Shown here in pieces: positions 51,246-60,668 of a stretch of 64,000 bases of DNA. Numbering within the stretch: position 1 is the first letter of the stretch; each line of letters opens with the position of its first letter. The notes beneath the pieces were generated by a model, which was not told the origin of the DNA, searched no databases, and was given only the letters and a program-made list of their open reading frames with translations. Origin of the DNA: Nonomuraea sp. NEAU-A123 (GTDB taxonomy: Bacteria > Actinomycetota > Actinomycetes > Streptosporangiales > Streptosporangiaceae); NCBI RefSeq assembly GCF_018603905.1, contig NZ_JAHFZZ010000029.1, positions 63,815 to 127,814 of the forward strand, in the 5' to 3' direction. The position numbers and the translations under genes are program-made.

Positions 51246-52609
51246 CAGAGGTCCTGCGTGTGCTGCCAGCCCTGCAGCATCCCGGTGATCTTCGGCGCGA
51301 CCGCCTTGAGGATGTCGGCCGCCGGGCGCTTGCCGGACTCGATCTCCTGGAGCGCGGGGGTCAGGACGTCACTGCCGATCTGCGTCATGTTCTTGACCCG
51401 GTTGCCGAAGACAGGCACGCCGTGGTCGCGCGCGAAGTCGACGACCGCGGTCTTGAACTCCGGCGGGTGCAGGTCGTTCTTGGTCCAGGAGTCGACGGAG
51501 GCCTGGTCCTCGTAGTACTTCTTCTCCTGCGGCATCCACAGGCCCTGCTTGTAGAGGTCGACGTAGCGCGGATCGTTGTGGAAGGCGAACAGCTCCACCG
51601 CCTCCTCCACGTGCTTGGTCCCGGCGAACACCGCCGACGCGCCCGCCACCTGGGTCGCCGTGAACGGCTCGCCGTACTTGGGCAGCACGCCGATGCCGTA
51701 GTCGGCCTTGCTCTCGTTCATGTCGAGCAGCGACCAGTGGCCGTCGATCACCATGGCCACGCGCTTGGTCTTGAGCAGGATGTTCGTGCCGGGCACGTCG
51801 TCGCCGGTGGCCGCGAGCTGGCCGGGGCCGGGCATGACCCGGTGCTTGTAGATGAGGTCCTGCAGGTTCTGGAAGACCTTGATCGCCTCGGGCGAGTCGA
51901 GCAGGCACCGCTTGCCGCTCTCGTCGGCGAAGTCGCCGCCGTTGCTGCGCAGGAAGCCGTACCAGGCCGCGCCGTAGGTGATGCTGCTGGAGATGCCGAA
52001 CTGCTTGATCTGCTTGGGGTCGAAGCCCGACTCGTCGGGATGCTTGCCGTTCTGGTCGATGGTGAGCTTGTAGGCGTTCTGGACAAGCTGGTCCCAGGTC
52101 CAGGCGGAGGCCGCGTCGGCCGGCGGGGGAGCGATGCCGGCGTCCGCGATGGCCTGCTTGCCGTACCAGAGCAGCTCGACCTCGTTGGCCGTGGCGACGC
52201 CGTGCAGTTTGTCCTGGCCGTACCAGAGATAGGCGTCCGGCAGGTAGCCGCCGAGCTGCGGATATTTCGTCAGATACGGGAACAGGTTGACCAGCTTGCC
52301 CTGCTCGGCCAGGCGGAACGACATGGCCATCGGCACGTAGCCGACGTCCGGCACCCGGCCGCTGGCCACCAGGGTGTTGAGCTTGACGTCGTACTCGTCG
52401 GGAGTGAACAGCGCCTTGACCTTGATGCCCGGCTTCTTCTGCTCGAACTGCCTGAGCATCTTCTCCACGGCCTTCTGCTCGAAGGTGGAGCCCCAGTACA
52501 TGAACTGCAACTGCGTCGCGGCGCTCGATCCGCCGCCGCTCCCGCACGCGGACGCCGCCGCGCCGAGGGCCGCGAGACCGCCGATCTTGAAGAGATCACG
52601 TCTATTCAT
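51245..52609 (-). CDS. Sugar-binding lipoprotein of the fifth importer, Tat-type
   Basis: 454 residues. N-terminus NRRDLFKIGGLAALGAAASAC combines twin arginines and a lipobox cysteine at about residue 22. The mature chain opens with LQFMYWGSTFEQKAVEKMLR as in family-1 receptors. It lies 12 bp after the GH127 gene on the same strand, so the operon order is GH127, receptor, two permeases, and possibly the metallopeptidase genes beyond. Arabino-oligosaccharides are the likely cargo, by association with GH127. Confidence 0.9.
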   Translation of the reverse strand: MNRRDLFKIGGLAALGAAASACGSGGGSSAATQLQFMYWGSTFEQKAVEKMLRQFEQKKPGIKVKALFTPDEYDVKLNTLVASGRVPDVGYVPMAMSFRLAEQGKLVNLFPYLTKYPQLGGYLPDAYLWYGQDKLHGVATANEVELLWYGKQAIADAGIAPPPADAASAWTWDQLVQNAYKLTIDQNGKHPDESGFDPKQIKQFGISSSITYGAAWYGFLRSNGGDFADESGKRCLLDSPEAIKVFQNLQDLIYKHRVMPGPGQLAATGDDVPGTNILLKTKRVAMVIDGHWSLLDMNESKADYGIGVLPKYGEPFTATQVAGASAVFAGTKHVEEAVELFAFHNDPRYVDLYKQGLWMPQEKKYYEDQASVDSWTKNDLHPPEFKTAVVDFARDHGVPVFGNRVKNMTQIGSDVLTPALQEIESGKRPAADILKAVAPKITGMLQGWQHTQDL

Positions 52610-52621
52610 CGGGGTGTTCCT

Positions 52622-54535
52622 TTACGCGAGGGGGATCCAGACCCGCATCCCGCGGCCGTCGCGGTTGTCCCACTGGTAGTAGGGGATCGCCGTGGCGGTC
52701 ACGGGGGAGCCGGTCGCGAGTTCCGCGGGGGGTGTGATGGTGTACGGCAGGCCGCCCACAGGCTGGGAGACGGCCAGGGCGTCGGCCTCGATCAGCACGG
52801 TGCGCCCGATGCCGTCGAGATCGTCCTTGTCCAGGACGCGGAGCTCGGCCCCCGCGGCCAGCGCCAGGTCCGGGAGGTCCACGCCTTCGGGCTGGTCGGC
52901 CTGCTCGAAGCAGTAGACGAGCGGCCCCCGCTCGACGGCGACGCATCCCCTGACGGCGTCGACGCGGCGGTGCGGGTGGACCAGCCTGGGCGCCATGTCC
53001 AGCTCCAGCTCGACGGTGTCGCCCGCCCGCCACTCGCGGGTCAGCACGACGTAGCCGCGCTCGTCCGGTACGGCGGGCGCCGACTCGCCGTCGATCGTCA
53101 CCGTGGTGGCGGCGCTCCACGCGGGCACCCGCAGCGCCAGCGACCACGGGGTCCCCGGCGCGCGCTCCACGGTGAACGTGACGCGGCCGTGCCAGGGGTA
53201 GTCGGTGGCGACGGCCAGCGTGAGGTCGCCGTCGGAGATGGTGCCCGGCACGTACTGGTGGACGAGCAGGGTGTTGTCGGCGGACGTCGCTACGTACCCG
53301 CCGAGGGAGGAGACGAGCCGCATGACGTTCGGCGGGCAGCAGGCGCAGGCGAACCACTCGCGCCGGCGACCGGCGTAGGCTCCCTCGATGTGGTCGTCCC
53401 TGCGCTGGAGCGGGTTGACGTAGAAGAAGCGGATGCCGTCCGCCGAGGTCGAGGCGGCGAAGGCGTTGTAGAGCGTGCGCTCGATCAGGTCGGCGTACCG
53501 GCCGTGGCCGGTGGCCAGGAGCAGCCGCCAGTTCCAGTGGATGCTGGCGATGGCCGCGCAGCTCTCGTTGTAGGCGCGGTCCGGCGGCAGCTCCCAGCGG
53601 TCGCCGAACGCCTCGTCGGAGTGGCGGCTGCCCATGCCTCCCGTCAGGTGGGTCTTGGTGGCGACCAGGTCCTCCCAGCGCCGGACCGAGCACTCCAGCA
53701 GCGACTCGTCGCCGGTCTCCAGGTAGACGTCGACGACGCCCGCCTCCAGGTACAACTGGCGCACCGCGTGCCCGACCGCCGTATCCGCCTCCCTGACCGG
53801 CAGGTGGTCCTGGGCGTACAGGATGCCGAGCCCGCTGTCGCGGATGTGCCCCCTGCCCCTGCCATCGATCAGCTTCGCGGCCAGGTCCAGGTAGGAGCGC
53901 TCGCCGGTGGCCCGGTACAGCTCCACCAGCGCGGTCTCGACCTCGGCGTGCCCGTCGATGCCGTCGTTGCCGCCGCGCAGGAAGACGTCCGCCAGGTGGT
54001 CGGCGAACTTCCGGGCGACCTCGAGCAGCTCCGTGCCGGTGCCCGCGCGGGTGGCGGCGACCGCGGCCTGGAACAGGTGGCCCGCGCAGTACATCTCGTG
54101 GCTGTACTCGAGCTCGGCGTAGATCTTGTCCGGCTTGACGATCTGGTAGTGCGAGTTGAGGTAGCCGTCGGGCCGCTGAGCCCGCTTGAGCACCTCGGAC
54201 GCCCGCTCGACGAAGTCCGTGTACTCCGTCGACGGTCGCCTGGCGTGCTCCCAGGCGACGGCCTCGAGCTGCTTGTACAGGTCCGAGTCCTGGAAGCGGT
54301 ACCCGCGGAACTCAGCCCCTTCCTCGCCGCCTGCTCCGGCTCCGGCCAGGCGCAGGTTCGGCAGGCTGCCCGCCTGCTCCATCTGCTCCAGCCCGAGCGG
54401 GATGCTCGCCGCGCGGTTGACGCTCTGCCAGCGCCCGAACGGCCCACCGGTGATCACCACGTCATGGATGCCGAGAGGCCGCTGCACGGCCGTCGATTCT
54501 GCGGTCGGTACGGCGGGGCCGCAGGCCTGGTCCAT
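52622..54535 (-). CDS. GH127 beta-L-arabinofuranosidase
   Basis: 637 residues, no signal peptide, so cytosolic. An (alpha/alpha)6 barrel (SEVLKRAQRPDGYLNSHYQI, YSHEMYCAGHLFQAAVAATR) precedes beta-sandwich domains. The unusual cysteine active site of GH127 is intact: Glu324 and Cys326 in YNESCAAIA, Cys399 and Cys400 in ACACCPPNVMR. In the characterised family member the equivalents bind zinc and the first of the CC pair is the nucleophile. First gene of the fifth importer operon. The substrate expected is beta-L-arabinofuranosyl oligosaccharide, as found on plant hydroxyproline-rich glycoproteins or arabinans. Confidence 0.92.
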   Translation of the reverse strand: MDQACGPAVPTAESTAVQRPLGIHDVVITGGPFGRWQSVNRAASIPLGLEQMEQAGSLPNLRLAGAGAGGEEGAEFRGYRFQDSDLYKQLEAVAWEHARRPSTEYTDFVERASEVLKRAQRPDGYLNSHYQIVKPDKIYAELEYSHEMYCAGHLFQAAVAATRAGTGTELLEVARKFADHLADVFLRGGNDGIDGHAEVETALVELYRATGERSYLDLAAKLIDGRGRGHIRDSGLGILYAQDHLPVREADTAVGHAVRQLYLEAGVVDVYLETGDESLLECSVRRWEDLVATKTHLTGGMGSRHSDEAFGDRWELPPDRAYNESCAAIASIHWNWRLLLATGHGRYADLIERTLYNAFAASTSADGIRFFYVNPLQRRDDHIEGAYAGRRREWFACACCPPNVMRLVSSLGGYVATSADNTLLVHQYVPGTISDGDLTLAVATDYPWHGRVTFTVERAPGTPWSLALRVPAWSAATTVTIDGESAPAVPDERGYVVLTREWRAGDTVELELDMAPRLVHPHRRVDAVRGCVAVERGPLVYCFEQADQPEGVDLPDLALAAGAELRVLDKDDLDGIGRTVLIEADALAVSQPVGGLPYTITPPAELATGSPVTATAIPYYQWDNRDGRGMRVWIPLA

Positions 54536-54576
54536 CGAACTCCTCGCACATGGGGAATAGGCTTTCCTCCGCGAAC

Positions 54577-54597
54577 AGTAAGGTGTTACACATCACT
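54577..54597. promoter_or_regulatory. 21-bp operator-like palindrome between GH127 and LacI
   Basis: Pattern AGTNANGTGTNACACNTNACT: the arms AGTAAGGTGT and ACACATCACT match at 8 of 10 positions. It lies 42 bp before the GH127 start and 55 bp before the LacI start. Confidence 0.65.
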
Positions 54598-54651
54598 GGT
54601 CAACCCTCCATGCGGTTGTATCCTGACCAGGGCATAGAGGAGGGAAATCGT

Positions 54652-55665
54652 TTGTCTGAATTTTCCCGGCGAGCCGTGACCATTCGCGAGGTCGCCGCGG
54701 CCGCCGGAGTGTCGATCGGCACGGCGTCCAAGGCGCTCAACGGCCAAGGCCGGTTGCGCGAGGAGACCAGGGCGCGGGTGATGGCCGCCGCCGAACGTCT
54801 GGAGTTCCGGCCGAACAAGCTCGCCCAAGGGTTGCTGCACGGCCGCACGTTCACCGTCGGCCTGGTGACGTGCGACAGCTTCGGCCGGTTCAGCATCCCC
54901 GTCATGCTCGGCGCCGAGGACGCGCTGGGCGCCGGCCAGATCTCGGTGTTCATGTGCGACACCCGAGACGACCCGATCAGGGAGCGGCACTACGTCGAGC
55001 GCCTGCTGGCCAGGCGGGTCGAGGGCATCATCGTCACCGGCCGCCGCACCGAGCCCCGGCCGAGCATCGGCACCGGCCTGCCGGTCCCGGTCGTCTACGC
55101 CATGACCCAGTCGACGGAGGCCGCCGACTTCTCGGTGATCCCCGATGATCTGGGCGGCAGCATGCTCGCCGTACGGCATCTGCTGGCCACCGGGCGGCGG
55201 CGGGTCGGCCACATCACCGGGCCGCAGCGGTTCCTGGCCGCGCGGACGCGGGCCGCGGGGTTCGCCGACGCGCTGGCGGAGGCGGGGGCGACGGCCGCGG
55301 GCGACGCGCTGTTCGGGGAGTGGTCGGAGGAGTGGGGACGCCAGGGCGCCGACATCCTGCTCCGCACTCAGCCGGATGTGGACGCGGTGTTCTGCGGCAG
55401 CGACCAGATCGCCAGGGGCGTCGCCGAGACGCTCCGGGACCGTGGCCGGCGCATTCCCGATGACGTGGCGCTCGTGGGTTTCGACAACTGGGCGCCGATG
55501 GCGCTCGGCTCCCGGCCGCCGCTCACCACGGTCGACCTGAACCTCGGGGAGATCGGCCGCGCCGCCGCCACGCACCTGCTGGACGTGATCGGCGGTGTGC
55601 CGCACCAGGGTGGAGTACGGCGCATGCCGTGCAGCCTGGTGCTGCGGGAGTCGACCCGCGTCTGA
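54652..55665 (+). CDS. LacI-family regulator of the GH127 operon
   Basis: 337 residues from the TTG at 54652, chosen because GAGGAGGG lies seven bases upstream; an ATG at 54610 has no ribosome site and sits close to the operator. HTH: TIREVAAAAGVSIGTASKAL. Effector domain: FTVGLVTCDSFGRFSIPVML, DAVFCGSDQIARGVAETLRD. It is divergent from GH127 and likely its repressor. Confidence 0.9.
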   Translation: MSEFSRRAVTIREVAAAAGVSIGTASKALNGQGRLREETRARVMAAAERLEFRPNKLAQGLLHGRTFTVGLVTCDSFGRFSIPVMLGAEDALGAGQISVFMCDTRDDPIRERHYVERLLARRVEGIIVTGRRTEPRPSIGTGLPVPVVYAMTQSTEAADFSVIPDDLGGSMLAVRHLLATGRRRVGHITGPQRFLAARTRAAGFADALAEAGATAAGDALFGEWSEEWGRQGADILLRTQPDVDAVFCGSDQIARGVAETLRDRGRRIPDDVALVGFDNWAPMALGSRPPLTTVDLNLGEIGRAAATHLLDVIGGVPHQGGVRRMPCSLVLRESTRV

Positions 55666-55930
55666 GTCATCGTCGTCTCGCGGGGCCTGCGTTTCGGAGC
55701 TGATCCAGGCGCGTCCGGGCAACGTCGGATGACGGCTGCGCCACCGGTCCCCTCGCCTGGACCGGCGGGCCGTACGGGCCTTGAAGGCAGCCGGCCGACT
55801 CTGATCGTCATCCTCCCGATATCGCTCCGGCGGCGATGCCGCCTGCCGCGAACCCGCCATCGCGGCGGCCAAAGGCCGGTGGGCGGGCCGCATTTCGAAT
55901 TGAGGAGGCGACGGTCATTATCGCCGTCAT

Positions 55931-55949
55931 GATTGCCGGAGCGGCAATC
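55931..55949 (-). terminator. Terminator of lsr2
   Basis: GATTGCCG-GAG-CGGCAATC, a perfect 8-bp stem with a three-base loop, directly after the lsr2 stop codon. The 265 bp between it and the convergent LacI stop hold no gene I can support. Confidence 0.7.
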
Positions 55950-56294
55950 TCAGTGAGCCGCCTCGTACTGCTCCACGATGGTCGCGGCGATACGGCCGCG
56001 CTCGCTCACGGGTAGTCCCGCCTGCTTCGCCCACTGGCGAATTTCGGTGGACTTGTCGCGACTCACCGAGCGCGCCGAGCCGACTCCGCGGCGGACCTTG
56101 CCACCGCGCTCCTTGCGGACCTGACGGGCCTTGACCAGGAACGGGGCAAGCGCTTTGCGCAACTTCTCCTCGTTCTTATCCGACAGGTCGATCTCGTAGG
56201 CAAAGCCGTCGAGCCCGAACCTGATTGTGTTCTCGGACGACAAGGCGCTTCCGTCGAGGTCGTCAAGGAAGATCTCTTGAATTTGCTTGGCCAT
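55950..56294 (-). CDS. lsr2: Lsr2 nucleoid-associated protein
   Basis: 114 residues. The N-terminal dimerisation domain (QEIFLDDLDGSALSSENTIR, FGLDGFAYEIDLSDKNEEKL) and the C-terminal DNA-binding domain (IRQWAKQAGLPVSERGRIAA) with the RGR minor-groove hook are both complete. Lsr2 is the actinobacterial silencer of AT-rich, often acquired, DNA. Its gene is monocistronic here, with a hairpin terminator and a promoter region of about 120 bp upstream. Actinomycetes often carry two lsr2 paralogues; which one this is cannot be told. Confidence 0.95.
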   Translation of the reverse strand: MAKQIQEIFLDDLDGSALSSENTIRFGLDGFAYEIDLSDKNEEKLRKALAPFLVKARQVRKERGGKVRRGVGSARSVSRDKSTEIRQWAKQAGLPVSERGRIAATIVEQYEAAH

Positions 56295-56418
56295 GCTGGT
56301 GCTCCGAATTCAGAGGCGAGAAGACAATCAGTACTGTAGCGTATGGCGTCGTTGTTCGGCGCACTCCCGGGACGGCGGGTGGCCAGGACAAAGAAAGCTC
56401 TGCTATTTGTTAGCGGGG

Positions 56419-56895
56419 CTATTTCTTTCCGGCTATCCGGGACGCTCGCGGCGCGAGCGCGTCACGGGTCCACGAGCCCAGCACCAACAGCGTCTTGGTG
56501 CCCGTGACGTTCCCGGCATGGCGCAGGTGATCGATGACCTGCTGGAGATGACCGAGGTCGCGGACGCGGACGTGGATCAGCGCGTCGGGGTCGCCGGCGA
56601 TGGTGAACACCGTCTGGACCTCCGCCACGTCGGTGGCCGTGCGGACGATCTCGCTCACCGGTGTCGCACCCGCGTAATGCAGCTCGGTGAACGCCTCGAT
56701 GCCCCATCCGAGCTTGGCGTAGTCGATCTGCACGGTGAAACCGGTGATGACGCCGAGCTCTTTGAGCCGGTCCACCCGCCGCTTGACCGCGGCCACGGAA
56801 AGGCCGATCGTGCCCGCCATCTCCGAGAAGGTCCGGCGCCCGTCCTCGCGCAGCAGCCGCAACAGCCGATGATCAATCTCGTCTATTTCCGGCAT
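56419..56895 (-). CDS. Lrp/AsnC-family regulator
   Basis: 158 residues. HTH at the N-terminus (DEIDHRLLRLLREDGRRTFS, EMAGTIGLSVAAVKRRVDRL) and the C-terminal RAM/effector domain (VAEVQTVFTIAGDPDALIHV). It is divergent from the oxidoreductase-dehydrogenase operon, the usual geometry for an amino-acid-responsive activator or repressor of a catabolic pathway. The gap contains a short inverted pair, AACCTT (56926-56931) and AAGGTT (56953-56958). Confidence 0.9.
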   Translation of the reverse strand: MPEIDEIDHRLLRLLREDGRRTFSEMAGTIGLSVAAVKRRVDRLKELGVITGFTVQIDYAKLGWGIEAFTELHYAGATPVSEIVRTATDVAEVQTVFTIAGDPDALIHVRVRDLGHLQQVIDHLRHAGNVTGTKTLLVLGSWTRDALAPRASRIAGKK

Positions 56896-57050
56896 GCGGG
56901 TACTCCTAGGCTTTTGGTGGAAAGAACCTTAGCGAATGAGGCCGAGGCCGCAAAGGTTTTGCGTCTTTCTCGCGCCTTCTTGGGTGATACTTGCGCGATG
57001 GCCGCCCACGTTGCTGTGCTGGGGTTCCCACGAACCTCAGGGAGGCCCGC

Positions 57051-60000
57051 GTGAGCGTCGCTCTCGACGACAAGTACACGGCCACGGACGGCCGCGTGCT
57101 CATCTCCGGCCTCCAGGCCCTCGTCCGGCTGACGCTCGAACAGCGCCGCCTGGACCGGGAGCGCGGGCTGGACACGCGCGTGTTCGTCTCCGGCTACCCG
57201 GGCTCGCCGCTGGCCGGCGTCGACCTGGAGATGGGCCGGGCCGCCCGGCTGCTCGAACCGGCGGGCGTGGTCTTCCAACCGGCGCTCAACGAGGAGCTGG
57301 CGGCCACCGCCGTGGCGGGCACGCAGCTCCTCGACCGCCTGCCCGGCCGGCGCCACGACGGCGTGGCCGGCTTCTGGTACGGCAAGAGCCCCGGCCTCGA
57401 CCGGGCCGCCGACGCCATCCGGCACGGCAACCTGGCCGGCACCGCCGCGCTCGGCGGCGCGGTGGCCTGGATCGGCGACGACCCCGGCAGCAAGTCCTCG
57501 ACCGTGCCCAGCTCCTGCGAACCGATGTGCCAGAGCCTGTGCGTGCCGCTGCTCGCGCCGGGCTCGGTGGCGGAGATCATCGAGTTCGGGCTGCACGCGG
57601 TCGCCCTCTCGCGCGTCACCGGCCTGTGGACGGGCCTGAAGATCGTCGCGGACCTCGCCGACGCGTCGGCCACCGTCGACCTCGGCTCGCTGCGCGACGG
57701 CATCCCGGCCCCGGACCACGCGGCCCGCGCCACGCCGGCCGCCCTGGTCGGTCCGGCCGCGCTGGACGCCGAGCACGACATGCTGACCCGGCGCCTCGAC
57801 CTGGCCCGCGACTACGCCCGCGCGCACGGCCTGAACCGGGTGATGTCCGGCTCACCGCGGGCCCGCCTCGGCATCCTCGCCTCCGGCGCCTCCTTCGCGG
57901 TGGTCCGGCGGGCGCTGGCCGACCTCGGGCTGGACGAGACCGCGATCGAGGACCTGGGCCTGCGGCTCATCCGGCTCGGCATGCCGTACCCGCTGGCGCC
58001 CGGCGACCTGGCCGCCATGACCGCGGACCTCGACCGGGTGCTCGTGGTGGAGGACAAGGTCCCGTTCCTGGAGGGCCAGCTGAAGCAGGCGCTCTACGGC
58101 GGCGAGCGCACCCCGGCCGTCGTCGGCCGCGAACTGCTCACCGCCCGCGGCACGCTCGGCGCGGAGGACGTGGCCAAGGCGCTCACCACCTTCGCGGGTC
58201 CGCTCCCGCGGACCGCCGTCACCTTGGCGTCCACCACCCTCCCCGGCCCGCTCGCCGACACCTCGGCGTCCACCACCTTCCCCGGCCCGCTCGCCGACAC
58301 CTCGGCGCCCGCCCCGAAGCCGCGCCGGCTGCTGCCGATGGTCGCCGCGCGCACGCCGTACTTCTGCTCGGGCTGCCCGCACAACATCTCCACCCGCACG
58401 TCCGACAGCACGCTGGTCGGCGTCGGCATCGGCTGCCACGCCATGATCGCCCTGGACGGCAACGGGCGTGGCAACCAGGTCGGCATCACCCAGATGGGCG
58501 GCGAGGGCGCCCAGTGGATCGGCCTGGCCCCCTTCACCGGCGACCGGCACTTCGTCCAGAACCTCGGCGACGGCACCTTCCACCACTCCGGCTCGCTGGC
58601 CGTCCGCGCCGCCGTCGCGGCCGGGGTGTCGATCACGTACAAGCTGCTCTACAACGACGCCGTCGCCATGACGGGCGGCCAGCGCGCGGAGGGCCGCCTC
58701 GACGTACCCGCACTGACGCGGTCGCTGGCCGCCGAGGGAGTCCGCCGGATCGTGATCACCACACCCGAGCCGGAGACCTACCGGGGCGTCCGGCTCGCGC
58801 CGATCGCCACCGTACGGCACCGCGACGGGCTGGCGGCGGCCGAGCAAGAGCTTGCGGCACTCGACGGGGTGACCGTGCTGATCCACGACGACCGGTGCGC
58901 GGCCGAGGAACGCCGCCTGCGCAAGCGCGGGAAACTCCCCGTCCCGGTGGAGAAGGTCGTGGTCAACGAGCGGGTGTGCGAGGGCTGCGGAGACTGCGGC
59001 GAGGCGTCGACCTGCCTGTCCGTGCAGCCCGTCGAGACCGTGTACGGCCGCAAGACCCGGATCCACCAGCCCTCGTGCAACTCCGACCTGAGCTGCCTCA
59101 AGGGCGACTGCCCGTCGTTCCTGCTGGTCAAGCCGGGCACCCGGCCAGTGTCGTTGGCCGGGCCGGACACTCGTCAGGCGGGGCCGGTGCCGTCGCCGCC
59201 GGTGGAGCCCGCCGAGCCGGTCGCCAGATTCCCCGGCCGGGAGGTGCTGCTGCGGATGCCCGGCATCGGCGGCACGGGCGTCGTCACCGTCTCGCAGATC
59301 CTGCAGATGGCCGCCCACCTCGACGGCCTGCACGCGGCCGGCCTCGAACAGACCGGGCTGGCCCAGAAGGGCGGACCCGTCGTCAGCGACGTCCGCATCT
59401 CCCCGCACCCGGTCACCGGCTCCCCGAAGGCGTCGCGCGGCACCGCCGACGTGCTGATCGGATTCGACCTGCTCGGCGTGGCGGCCGACGCCAACCTGGC
59501 CACCGCCGCGCCGGACCGTACCATCGCCGTGGTCAGCACCGCCGTCGTACCGACCGCCGCCATGGTGACCGGACGCGTCACCGTGCCGAACTCGCCCGGC
59601 GACGCGCTCACCCGCGTAGAGTCGGCCACCCGAAGCACCGACAACCTCTACCTCGACGCCCACGCCCTCGCCGAGACGCTGTTCGGCGACCACATGCCCG
59701 CGAACATGCTGCTCATCGGCGCCGCGTTCCAGCACGGCTGCCTGCCGCTTTCGGCCGAAGCCGTCGAACGGGCCATCCAGCTCAACGGAGCCTCGGTCGA
59801 GCAGAACCTCGCGGCGTTCCGCTGGGGCCGGGCCGCCGTCGCCGACCGCCACGCGGTGCTGGCGGCCCTCGAGCCCCCGGCCCCGGAGGCCGGTTCGTTC
59901 GAGCCCTCGGCTCCGGAGGCCGAATCCTTCGAGCAGGCCCTGGCCACGCGGGTCACCGACCTGACCGGCTACCGTAACGCGGCCTACGCCGCCCAGTACG

Positions 60001-60668
60001 TCGAGGACGTGCGCCGCGTGGCCGCGCTCGCCGCCGACCGCGCGGGGGAGGAGGGCGCCCCGATCGCCCTCGCGTACGCCAAGGGCCTGCACAAGCTCAT
60101 GGCCTACAAGGACGAGTACGAGGTCGCCCGGCTGCACCTGGACCCGGCCGAGCGGGCCAGGAGGGAGCGGGAGTTCGGCGCGGACGCCGTCGTGTCGGTG
60201 CTGCTGCACCCGCCGATACTGCGGGCGCTGGGCATGAAGCGCAAGATCAGGCTGCGCCGCTCGGCGAACGTCGTGTTCCGCGTGCTGCGCGCCGGCAGGT
60301 TCCTGCGCGGCACACCGTTCGACGTGTTCGGGTACGCCGGAGTGCGCCGCGTCGAGCGGGCGCTCGTCACCGAGTACCGTGACCTGATGCGTGACGCTCT
60401 CGCCCGGCTGAGCCCGGCCACCGCCGGCGCCGTGGCCGCCATCGCGGCGCTGCCGGAGGCGATTCGCGGGTATGAGGACATCAAGCTCGCGCGAGTCGCG
60501 GAGTACCGCGACCGCGCCAGGACCGCCCTGGCGGAGCTGAGCGAGCCCACTCTCGCGAAGGCAGGCGAACTCACCCCAGCGAAGCCGGGCGAGCCTATCC
60601 TCGCGGGGTCGGGCGAGCCCACCCCCACGAAGCCGAGCGAGCCCACCGGAACCCTGGAGAGAATGTGA
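57051..60668 (+). CDS. Fused indolepyruvate ferredoxin oxidoreductase-type enzyme
   Basis: 1205 residues from the GTG at 57051 (AGGGAGG upstream). Order of parts: N-terminal pyruvate-binding region (GLDTRVFVSGYPGSPLAGVD), TPP-binding domain (YFCSGCPHNISTRTSDSTLV, VGIGCHAMIALDGNGRGNQ), a cysteine-rich iron-sulfur segment (VCEGCGDCGEASTCLS, CNSDLSCLKGDCPS), the gamma domain (GIGGTGVVTVSQILQMAAHL), and a long C-terminal region. This is the fused form of 2-oxoacid:ferredoxin oxidoreductase that turns transaminated amino acids into acyl-CoA. Coupled by 4 bases to an acyl-CoA dehydrogenase, it suggests aromatic or branched-chain amino-acid breakdown. The linker at 58224 holds a 13-residue duplication, and the C-terminus has Pro/Glu-rich repeats. 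Confidence 0.9.
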   Translation: MSVALDDKYTATDGRVLISGLQALVRLTLEQRRLDRERGLDTRVFVSGYPGSPLAGVDLEMGRAARLLEPAGVVFQPALNEELAATAVAGTQLLDRLPGRRHDGVAGFWYGKSPGLDRAADAIRHGNLAGTAALGGAVAWIGDDPGSKSSTVPSSCEPMCQSLCVPLLAPGSVAEIIEFGLHAVALSRVTGLWTGLKIVADLADASATVDLGSLRDGIPAPDHAARATPAALVGPAALDAEHDMLTRRLDLARDYARAHGLNRVMSGSPRARLGILASGASFAVVRRALADLGLDETAIEDLGLRLIRLGMPYPLAPGDLAAMTADLDRVLVVEDKVPFLEGQLKQALYGGERTPAVVGRELLTARGTLGAEDVAKALTTFAGPLPRTAVTLASTTLPGPLADTSASTTFPGPLADTSAPAPKPRRLLPMVAARTPYFCSGCPHNISTRTSDSTLVGVGIGCHAMIALDGNGRGNQVGITQMGGEGAQWIGLAPFTGDRHFVQNLGDGTFHHSGSLAVRAAVAAGVSITYKLLYNDAVAMTGGQRAEGRLDVPALTRSLAAEGVRRIVITTPEPETYRGVRLAPIATVRHRDGLAAAEQELAALDGVTVLIHDDRCAAEERRLRKRGKLPVPVEKVVVNERVCEGCGDCGEASTCLSVQPVETVYGRKTRIHQPSCNSDLSCLKGDCPSFLLVKPGTRPVSLAGPDTRQAGPVPSPPVEPAEPVARFPGREVLLRMPGIGGTGVVTVSQILQMAAHLDGLHAAGLEQTGLAQKGGPVVSDVRISPHPVTGSPKASRGTADVLIGFDLLGVAADANLATAAPDRTIAVVSTAVVPTAAMVTGRVTVPNSPGDALTRVESATRSTDNLYLDAHALAETLFGDHMPANMLLIGAAFQHGCLPLSAEAVERAIQLNGASVEQNLAAFRWGRAAVADRHAVLAALEPPAPEAGSFEPSAPEAESFEQALATRVTDLTGYRNAAYAAQYVEDVRRVAALAADRAGEEGAPIALAYAKGLHKLMAYKDEYEVARLHLDPAERARREREFGADAVVSVLLHPPILRALGMKRKIRLRRSANVVFRVLRAGRFLRGTPFDVFGYAGVRRVERALVTEYRDLMRDALARLSPATAGAVAAIAALPEAIRGYEDIKLARVAEYRDRARTALAELSEPTLAKAGELTPAKPGEPILAGSGEPTPTKPSEPTGTLERM
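58224..58301 (+). repeat. In-frame 39-bp tandem duplication in the oxidoreductase linker
   Basis: Two head-to-tail 39-bp units (58224-58262, 58263-58301) differ at two positions and encode LASTTLPGPLADT and SASTTFPGPLADT; a partial third (TCGGCGCCC) follows. Located in the linker before the TPP domain. Confidence 0.85.

Noticed and set aside
51260..54637. A 1125-codon frame on the + strand opposite the fifth importer and GH127
   Set aside because: Opposite genes whose active-site motifs and export signals are intact; composition is typical of an antisense frame.
56936..59977. A 1013-codon + strand frame overlapping the oxidoreductase
   Set aside because: The other frame carries all family motifs; this one is Arg/Pro-rich noise.
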